The notes under the pieces: generated by a model | Told to the model about the DNA's origin: nothing | Database searches by the model: none | What the model saw: only the letters and a program-made list of their open reading frames with translations | Translations under genes and position numbers: made by a program | In this document: in pieces, positions 58,140 through 64,000 of the stretch | Numbering within the stretch: the stretch's first letter is position 1 | How the letters are laid out: every line of letters starts with the position of its first letter | Origin: CAWJPW01 sp963844845 | Lineage (GTDB): Bacteria; Acidobacteriota; Thermoanaerobaculia; Thermoanaerobaculales; Sulfomarinibacteraceae | NCBI GenBank assembly: GCA_963844845.1 | Contig: CAWJPW010000011.1 | Location: 248,001-312,000 of the forward strand | DNA length: 64,000 bases | Direction: 5' to 3'

Positions 58140-61100
58140 CTACTCAGGCTGCCACGTCGGCAGTCTCCCCGGCGTCCATGGAGCGCCGGCGGCCTCAAGC
58201 TGGTCCTCGATGCCCTTGAGGTCTACCTGCGCCAGCTGGCGGAGTGCATCGAGCTGCGAGCCGAAGGCCTTGGCGGCCCACTCGTAGCCCTTCTCCTGCG
58301 TGACGGTGGGCGGCGTGTTGGTGTACCACTGGCTGCCCACGATGCGCTCGACCCGGTCCTGGATCGACGGCGGCGCGGGCTCGTTGTGCGCCGCCGCCAC
58401 ACGGTCGCCGCGCAAGGCGAGGAGAATGTCGTCCAGTCGACCACGGAGGCCGACAATGCGCTCGAGCAGTGCCTGGTCGGCGCCGGGAGTGGCCAGCACG
58501 GCTTTTTCGAGGTATCCAAGTCTGGTCTGGGCCTCGCCGCCGGCTTTCACCGCCCCCGACACCGCGCGGCGCAGGCGGGCCACCTTGCGACGGAACGCGA
58601 GGACCTCGCCGCGCTGGGCATCCGGCAGCGCTGCCACCTCCAGCGGAACCACGTCGAAGGACACGGGGCCGGCCAGCGACGTCAACGTGCCGTCGACCTC
58701 CTTGGCCAGGCTCACGGTGTAGGTGCCCGCCAGGGCCAGCGGTCCCTGGTCGGGCTCATCCCAAGGAGCCAGGCCTTCGGGGCCCTCGAGCTCCACCGGG
58801 GTCGCCGGCGGGTAGCGAAGGTCCCACGCCACGCGGTGGAAGCCCTTGTCGCGCGGGCCCTCGATGCGGCTCACCACGGCGCCGCTGTCATCCTTCACCT
58901 CGAGGATCACCTTGGGCTCCTCCTCGCGCGCCTCACTCCGCAGCTCGTCCAGGGTCGGGTACGGCGGCTTCTTCGCGTCCTTCTCGGCCTCGCGCCGGAG
59001 CTCGGCGCGGGTGCTCAGCTTCTCGCCGAGGTAGTAGGTGATGAGCGCCCCGAACGGGGTGTTGTCGGCGGTGTAGTAGCCGTCGCCCTGCATCCCCTTG
59101 CCGCGCAGGCCCAGCGGGCGCCGCGGTACGTACCGCAGGGCGTCACGCACGCCGAAGAGGGTGGCCGGCGCAGCCAGGGTCGCGGCCGAGGCGGTGCGCA
59201 CGGCGCCGTAGTCGTCGAGGATGTAGAAACCGCGCCCGAAAGTACCCAGCACCAGGTCGCCCTCTCGCTCCTGGAGAGCAAGGTCGCGCACCGCCACGGT
59301 GGGCATGCCGCCGGTGAGCTTCACCCAGTGCGCGCCGTCGTCGCGGCTGAACCATGCACCGAACTCGGTGCCCAGAAAGAGAAGTTTGGCGTCCTTCGGG
59401 TCCTCGGCCAGAGCGTAAACAACCTCACGGTCGGGCAGGTCGCCGCGCAGCGAGCGCCACGTGCGCCCGCGGTCGCTGCTGACCTCGAGGTACGGCGCGA
59501 AGTCGCCCATCTTGTGATTGTCGAAGGCGGCGTAGACCGTATCGGCGTCGTGGCGCGAGGCCACCAGGCGGCTCACGTAGGCGCGCTCCGGCACGCCGCC
59601 AATACTCTCGGATCTCACGGCGCGCCAGCTCTCACCGCCGTCCCCGCTGATCTGCACCAGGCCGTCGTCGGTGCCGGCGTACAAGAGACCCTCCACCAGC
59701 GGCGACTCGTCGAGGGCGACGACGTTGCCGTAGAACGAGGTGGAGGCGCTCTTGGCCACCGCGTCGGGCCCCCACAACCGGCCCATGACCTCGAGGGCGT
59801 TGCGGTCGATGTCCCGGGTGAGGTCCGGGCTCACCTCGCGCCAGCTGTCGCCGCGGTCGTCCGAGCGATAGACCCGCTGGGAGGCGAAGTAGAGCCGGGT
59901 GTGGGAGTGCGGGCTGATGATCAGCGGCGAGTCCCAGTTCCACTTGTTGGGTGTCTCGCCGGGGTGCTCCTGCGGCTGGATGTCCTGGGTCTCGCCGGTG
60001 CGACGGTCGTAGCGCACGAGCCCGCCATACTGCCACTGGCTGTAGACGACATCGGGATCCTCGGGGTCGACCCGCGGCTGGAAGCCGTCCCCGAAGACCG
60101 TGACGAACCAGTCGCTGTTGACGATGCCCGAGACCGAGGTGGTGCGGGTCGGCCCCCCCAGGGTGGCATTGTCCTGCGTCCCCCCGTACACGAAGTAGAA
60201 CGGCCGCGAGGTGTCGACGGCGATCTTGTAGAACTGGGTGATCGGGAGGTTCGCCGCGAACGCCCAGGTGGCGCCGCGGTCGTGGGTCTCGTAGACGCCG
60301 CCGTCGCAGCCGGCCAGAAGGTGGCTCGTGTCGTCGGGGTCAATCCACAGGGCGTGGTTGTCCACGTGCTTGAAGGTCTCGCCCACCTTCTCCCAGGTGA
60401 CCCCGCCGTCGCTGGTCACGTGCATGAACGTATCCATGGAGTAGACGCGGTCGCGATCCAGGGGATCGCAGAAAAGCTCGTTGTAGTACTGCGGGCTCGA
60501 GCTCATGTAGTCGGAGCGCTTCGTCCAGCTCTCGCCGCGGTCGTCGGAGCGGTAGATTCCACCCTTGTCGCGCGCTGCCTCGACGATGGCGTAGATGCGG
60601 TCGGGGTCGGACGGCGCCAGGGCGAGGCCGATGCGCCCGAGATCAACCTCGGGAAGTCCCTGGGTGACCTTGCGCCAGGAGGCGCCAGCGTCCTCGGACT
60701 TGTAGATCGCCGACTCCGGGCCCCCGTCGATGAGCGTCCACACGTGGCGGCGGCGCTGATACGCGGCAGCAAGGAGCACGTCGGGGTTGCGGGGATCCAT
60801 CACCAGGTCGGTGACCCCGGTGTCGTCAGAGACGAAGAGCACTCGCGCCCAGGTCTTCCCGCCGTCGGTGGTCTTGTAGAGGCCGCGCTCGCCGCCCCCG
60901 CGCCACAGCGGCCCTTGGGAGGCCACGTAGACAACGTCCGAGTCGCGGGGATCGACGACGATCCTGGCAATGTGCTCGGAGCTCTTGAGCCCCAGGTGCT
61001 CCCAGTGCTCGCCGCCGTCCCGGGACCGGTAGACGCCGTCACCGAAGCCCACCGAGCGCTGGCTGTTGTTCTCGCCGGTGCCCACCCAGACCACGTCCGG

Positions 61101-61427
61101 GTTGGCCGGATCCAGGGTCACGCAGCCGATGGAGTACGAGCCCTGGTCGTCGAACACCGGGGTCCACGTGGTGCCACCGTTCTCGGTGCGCCACACCCCG
61201 CCCGAGGCGGCCGCCACGAAGTAGCGGGCATGGTCCGTGGGGTCCACCGCGATGTCGGACACCCGACCGGAGGTCAGGGCAGGCCCGATGGAGCGCACCG
61301 CAAGACCCTTGAAAGTGGCCGGGTCCAGCGACGGGTCCTTGGCCGCCGGCACGGCGGTGGCTGCCAGGGCTGCAGTGGCCGCAAGGAGAGCGACGGGGCA
61401 GGCGATGAGGGCTCGCGCAACACGCAT
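58140..61427 (-). CDS. Secreted VPS10/BNR-repeat beta-propeller protein
   Basis: 1,095 residues from ATG 61427 (GGAGG upstream at good spacing). Signal peptide to about residue 28, then a large double propeller (about 35-730). The sortilin/BNR Asp-box recurs many times: S-x-D-G-G-x-x-W, as in R-T-E-N-G-G-T-T-W, S-R-D-G-G-E-H-W, T-T-D-G-G-K-T-W, S-D-D-R-G-E-S-W and S-S-D-R-G-R-T-W. After it lies a Lys/Glu-rich beta domain (V-I-L-E-V-K-D-D-S-G-A-V-V) and a helical C-terminus. Relatives are often called 'glycosyl hydrolase', but BNR propellers do not prove activity. Its 3' end is close to the IS, which has not damaged it. Confidence 0.88.
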   Translation of the reverse strand: MRVARALIACPVALLAATAALAATAVPAAKDPSLDPATFKGLAVRSIGPALTSGRVSDIAVDPTDHARYFVAAASGGVWRTENGGTTWTPVFDDQGSYSIGCVTLDPANPDVVWVGTGENNSQRSVGFGDGVYRSRDGGEHWEHLGLKSSEHIARIVVDPRDSDVVYVASQGPLWRGGGERGLYKTTDGGKTWARVLFVSDDTGVTDLVMDPRNPDVLLAAAYQRRRHVWTLIDGGPESAIYKSEDAGASWRKVTQGLPEVDLGRIGLALAPSDPDRIYAIVEAARDKGGIYRSDDRGESWTKRSDYMSSSPQYYNELFCDPLDRDRVYSMDTFMHVTSDGGVTWEKVGETFKHVDNHALWIDPDDTSHLLAGCDGGVYETHDRGATWAFAANLPITQFYKIAVDTSRPFYFVYGGTQDNATLGGPTRTTSVSGIVNSDWFVTVFGDGFQPRVDPEDPDVVYSQWQYGGLVRYDRRTGETQDIQPQEHPGETPNKWNWDSPLIISPHSHTRLYFASQRVYRSDDRGDSWREVSPDLTRDIDRNALEVMGRLWGPDAVAKSASTSFYGNVVALDESPLVEGLLYAGTDDGLVQISGDGGESWRAVRSESIGGVPERAYVSRLVASRHDADTVYAAFDNHKMGDFAPYLEVSSDRGRTWRSLRGDLPDREVVYALAEDPKDAKLLFLGTEFGAWFSRDDGAHWVKLTGGMPTVAVRDLALQEREGDLVLGTFGRGFYILDDYGAVRTASAATLAAPATLFGVRDALRYVPRRPLGLRGKGMQGDGYYTADNTPFGALITYYLGEKLSTRAELRREAEKDAKKPPYPTLDELRSEAREEEPKVILEVKDDSGAVVSRIEGPRDKGFHRVAWDLRYPPATPVELEGPEGLAPWDEPDQGPLALAGTYTVSLAKEVDGTLTSLAGPVSFDVVPLEVAALPDAQRGEVLAFRRKVARLRRAVSGAVKAGGEAQTRLGYLEKAVLATPGADQALLERIVGLRGRLDDILLALRGDRVAAAHNEPAPPSIQDRVERIVGSQWYTNTPPTVTQEKGYEWAAKAFGSQLDALRQLAQVDLKGIEDQLEAAGAPWTPGRLPTWQPE

Positions 61428-61583
61428 GGGGGCCTCCACGATGTCGGTGTCAGGGCCGGCTACGACCGCTTTGGCTATCCTAACCCGGACTACGCCCGGG
61501 TGCGGTGCCGGGTGGGGAGCCTGAAATTCACCGCGCAGCGCGCCGGTTTGCCCCGGCACGATCACGACCGGTGGGAGGTTGCG

Positions 61584-62405
61584 GTGTGGAGCACGCTGGG
61601 CTGGCTCGCCTTGGTCCTGCTCATCTACGTGGGCGGGTGGTTCCGGGTGGCGTACGTGCTGCGTGACAACTCGGTGGCCGACATCGCCTGGGGCGGCGGC
61701 TTCATCGTCCTCGCCGCGGTGTCCATGGCGTGGGGTGTGGGTCCCCTTCCCCGACCCGTCCTCGCCACCTCCCTCGTGGCCGTGTGGGGGATCCGTCTCG
61801 CGGTCCACGTGGCCATTCGCAACCACGGCCGTGGCGAGGACTTCCGCTACGCCAGCTGGCGGGCGCAGTGGGGCCGCCACTGGGTGGTGCGCAGCTTCCT
61901 CCAGGTCTTTCTCCTGCAGGGCGCCATCCTCTACGTGGTGGCAGCCAGCATCCTGATCATCAACCTGCGCTCGGGCCCCGGGCTCGGCCTGCTCGACGCG
62001 GCCGGTGCGACGGTGTGGGCGGCAGGCTTCCTCTTCGAGGCGGTGGGTGACTGGCAGCTCCTGCGCTTCCTGCGCGACCCCGAGCGCGGGCTGGTGCTGG
62101 ACCGCGGTCTTTGGCGCTACTCACGCCATCCCAACTACTTCGGTGAGGCCGTGCAGTGGTGGGGGCTGTGGCTCATCGCGGCTTCGGTGCCCTGGGGCTG
62201 GGTCACTGTCGTCAGTCCGATGCTCCTCACCTTTCTCCTGCTCAAGGTCTCCGGCGTGCCGATGCTGGAGGCCGAGATGATGAAGCGGCCGGCGTACCGC
62301 GAGTACGCCGCACGGACAAGCGTCTTCGTACCGATGCCCCCGGCGTGGACCGCCGTCGAGCGGCGGGAGACGGGAGACACTCGCCCTCCCCCTCGTACTC
62401 CCTAG
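61584..62405 (+). CDS. DUF1295 / steroid 5-alpha-reductase-like membrane protein
   Basis: 273 residues from GTG 61584 with GGGAGG 5 bases upstream. Only this 3' part of a very long open frame is a gene. About six to seven helices: W-L-A-L-V-L-L-I-Y-V-G, S-V-A-D-I-A-W-G-G-G-F-I, W-G-I-R-L-A-V-H-V. The C-terminal half has the family signature R-G-L-W-R-Y-S-R-H-P-N-Y-F-G-E-A-V-Q-W-W-G, which binds NADPH or SAM in the wider 5-alpha-reductase/isoprenylcysteine methyltransferase group. D-I-A-W-G and R-Y-S-R-H-P-N-Y-F-G-E identify DUF1295. Substrate is unknown; lipid or sterol-like molecules are the usual suggestion. Divergent from the beta-propeller gene. Confidence 0.9.
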   Translation: MWSTLGWLALVLLIYVGGWFRVAYVLRDNSVADIAWGGGFIVLAAVSMAWGVGPLPRPVLATSLVAVWGIRLAVHVAIRNHGRGEDFRYASWRAQWGRHWVVRSFLQVFLLQGAILYVVAASILIINLRSGPGLGLLDAAGATVWAAGFLFEAVGDWQLLRFLRDPERGLVLDRGLWRYSRHPNYFGEAVQWWGLWLIAASVPWGWVTVVSPMLLTFLLLKVSGVPMLEAEMMKRPAYREYAARTSVFVPMPPAWTAVERRETGDTRPPPRTP

Positions 62406-62709
62406 TCTCCTGTTTGGGAAGTCCGATGTGCTGCTCGCACAGCCAGCGTGGTTCCTGGCAAGGCGCGACGACGGGGTCGTAGCAACGCTACTTCGAGGAG
62501 GAGCAACGCAGCCAGGGGCCGCAGAGACATGCGAATAGTCCATTGGGATTTTCCAAGCAGGGCAGTAGCGGTGGTCCAGCCGGCGCGCACTCAACGGGCC
62601 CATCGTCAAATACGGCCCGATCCCCGTGCATGGGATCGGATTCGTCAGTCGCCGGCTCTCGGAGGGTGGGAGAAGGCGTCCCCCGCCTCCCTTATCCCCT
62701 CTCCCCTAC
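62406..62709. other. 304-base gap between DUF1295 and acyl-CoA dehydrogenase genes
   Basis: A convergent gap. Its left part is copy 2 of a dispersed intergenic repeat (62417-62575, listed separately). The rest shows no gene or clear signal. Confidence 0.5.
62417..62575 (+). repeat. Dispersed intergenic repeat, copy 2
   Basis: It aligns with copy 1 at 24541-24675 (ggaagtcc, gcgcgacgacg, a gcaac core and a later ttggg..ttcc block). The inner gcgcgacgacggggtcgt and the gcaacgc...gcaacgc spacing give it a partly palindromic look. It lies between convergent genes and could form a transcription-stopping hairpin. Confidence 0.5.
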
Positions 62710-64000
62710 TTACCCCTTCCCCACGGCGGCCGGTTCCTCCTCCTGGGCAGTCCTTCCACGCCTGCGCAGCTTCTCCGACACCGGCACCGGGCGCAGGTCG
62801 TCGACGCCGAGACCGAGGCCCATGCTGCCCTCCTCGAGCCAGGCGAAGTCGCCGTCCAAAACGCTGCGCCCGACGCGGTAGAGGGCCGCGTCGTCGTTGT
62901 CCCAGAGGGCGTCGAACAGTGCCTCCACCTTGCGCCGCCGCATCGTGCAGAAGGTGTCGGCGAGGCTTTCCGCCGGCTCGGCGCCGGGATCGGCGCCACC
63001 GACCATGGCCCGCGCCCGGGCCACCGACAGAGCCATGGCGAAGAGCTCGTTGGCGATGTCCACTGTGCGGAAGAGGAACGCCTGCTTGTCCTGCATACGA
63101 GCCCGATACACGGCCATACCGTAGAAGATCTCCCGCGCGAGCTTGCGGCCCGAGCGGGCGACGAAGCGCATGTGCCGAGCAAGCGTGCCGAGCTCGCCCA
63201 GCCGGGGCCAGCGGTCCCAGCCCAGCCAGAGGCCGGCGTACCAGGAGGCGTAGAAGCCCCCGATCCGCGGCAGCGCCTTGAGCTTGTCGCCGATGGAGGC
63301 GTCGGGGTCGACGAGCACTCCGGCAACCTGGAGGTGCCTGTCGACGGCTTCACGGGCCATGAACAGGTGCATGATCTCGTTGGAGCCTTCGAAGATGCGG
63401 TTGATGCGGAAGTCCCGCATCATGCGCTCCGCGCTCACCGGCGCCTCGCCGCGAGCGGCCAGCGAGCGCTCGGTCTCGTACCCGCGCCCGGAGCGGATCT
63501 GCATGCAGTCGTCGATGATGTCCCACCCCTCGGAGGTGTTCCACTCCTTGGCCGCCGCCGCCTCGAGGCGGATGTCGAAGCCCTCGCGGTCGGCGATGGC
63601 GGAGGTGTACTCGGCCACCGACTCCATGGCGAAGGTCGTGGCCGCCATCGCTGCCAGCTTGTGGGCGATGGCCTCGTGCTCTCCCACCGGGCGGCCCCAC
63701 TGTACCCGCGCCTGAGCCCACTTGCGGCAGATCTCCAGGCACATCTTGGCGGCCCCGCTCGAGGCGGCCGGCAGGGTGAGCCGACCGGTGTTGAGAGTCA
63801 CCAGTGCGATCTTGAGGCCCTTGCCCTCCTCGCCGATGAGGTTCTCCCGCGGCACCTTGACCCCGGTGAAGCTGAGCTGCCCGTTGGCGAGGGCCTTCAG
63901 ACCCATGAAGCGGCAGCGGTGCTCGACCTTCACGCCCGCCCAACCGGTCTCCACCACGAAGGCGGAGATGGCGTCAGTGTCGGGGTTGCGGGCCATCACA
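62710..64000 (-). CDS. Acyl-CoA dehydrogenase, VLCAD/ACAD9-like (5' end outside the window)
   Basis: At least 429 residues; the N-terminus lies beyond the right edge. The middle barrel ends with F-T-G-V-K-V-P-R-E-N-L-I-G-E-E-G-K-G. The C-terminal helical domain has R-V-Q-W-G-R-P-V-G-E-H-E-A-I-A, Q-I-R-S-G-R-G-Y-E-T-E-R, and R-I-F-E-G-S-N-E-I-M, the Glu being the catalytic base. About 180 further residues follow (G-G-F-Y-A-S-W-Y-A-G..., L-F-R-T-V-D-I-A-N-E-L-F-A-M-A-L), as in very-long-chain and ACAD9-type enzymes that are membrane-bound dimers. It is clearly distinct from the short-chain enzyme at 5414-6571 and indicates fatty acid degradation. Confidence 0.9.
   Translation of the reverse strand, partial: VMARNPDTDAISAFVVETGWAGVKVEHRCRFMGLKALANGQLSFTGVKVPRENLIGEEGKGLKIALVTLNTGRLTLPAASSGAAKMCLEICRKWAQARVQWGRPVGEHEAIAHKLAAMAATTFAMESVAEYTSAIADREGFDIRLEAAAAKEWNTSEGWDIIDDCMQIRSGRGYETERSLAARGEAPVSAERMMRDFRINRIFEGSNEIMHLFMAREAVDRHLQVAGVLVDPDASIGDKLKALPRIGGFYASWYAGLWLGWDRWPRLGELGTLARHMRFVARSGRKLAREIFYGMAVYRARMQDKQAFLFRTVDIANELFAMALSVARARAMVGGADPGAEPAESLADTFCTMRRRKVEALFDALWDNDDAALYRVGRSVLDGDFAWLEEGSMGLGLGVDDLRPVPVSEKLRRRGRTAQEEEPAAVGKG

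Noticed and set aside
58140..61880. N-terminal extension of the beta-propeller protein to 61880
   Set aside because: The extension overlaps the DUF1295 gene and its leader and has no protein character. ATG 61427 has a good RBS and opens a signal peptide.
57834..62405. A 1,523-codon plus-strand open frame
   Set aside because: It runs antisense through the whole beta-propeller gene. Only its last 273 codons, from GTG 61584 with an RBS, encode a recognisable protein (DUF1295).

Overview
The window is GC-rich chromosomal DNA that looks acidobacterial, most likely class Thermoanaerobaculia or a close relative (inference). The grounds are a secreted VWFA protein of the acidobacterial VWFA-related type, threonine-type sulfatase-fold lipoproteins ending in LxxLGY, secreted proteins with a D-G-F-E-S-G...W tail, a beta-barrel surface antigen, TPP II-like and KP-43-like subtilases, and many lipoproteins with a lipobox. 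Genes are tightly packed and very often joined by 4-base GTGA or ATGA stop/start overlaps, which fixed many starts. No tRNA, rRNA or CRISPR array was seen. Layout: 0.2-13.6 kb is housekeeping and envelope DNA: a duplicated-domain secreted protein, a DUF423 membrane protein, a four-gene run with methylmalonyl-CoA epimerase, MeaB GTPase plus an acyl-CoA dehydrogenase, a DnaC-like ATPase overlapping a SpoIID/SPOR lipoprotein, a secreted TPP II-like subtilase and a BMP-type binding lipoprotein. 13.9-40.7 kb is a surface-glycan locus: UDP-GlcNAc 2-epimerase, a Wzm/Wzt-type ABC exporter, eight glycosyltransferases (three of them two-domain fusions), a large GT-C-like membrane protein, a methyltransferase, two small coiled-coil proteins and three exported sulfatase-fold lipoproteins. 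The working model is that glycan is built on the cytoplasmic face, exported by the ABC transporter, then modified outside by the lipoproteins. 40.7-44.2 kb holds an ECF sigma factor, its anti-sigma protein and a secreted jelly-roll-like protein, divergent from a secreted metalloprotease. 44.4-56.1 kb holds a Nif3-family protein, a RecB-like nuclease, a TPR protein, a SAM hydrolase-family protein, two ion/metal transporters, a KP-43-like subtilase, a pentapeptide-repeat protein and a BamA-like outer membrane protein. 56.1-58.1 kb is a mobile, repeat-rich patch: a multi-hairpin palindrome and a dispersed two-hairpin element that has been split by an apparently intact IS256-family insertion sequence with a 9-bp target duplication. 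58.1-64 kb carries a VPS10/BNR beta-propeller protein, a DUF1295 membrane protein and the 3' part of a second acyl-CoA dehydrogenase. The signals most worth a second look are: (i) the dispersed two-hairpin element, whose two copies keep equal loop size and perfect pairing in hairpin 1 although the stem sequences differ, one copy being interrupted by the IS; (ii) the anti-sigma factor whose periplasmic C-terminus carries the same ESG...W tail as secreted proteins, next to a gene encoding the rest of that module; (iii) three sulfatase-fold lipoproteins with Thr in place of the formylglycine Cys and a shared LxxLGY C-terminus inside the glycan locus.
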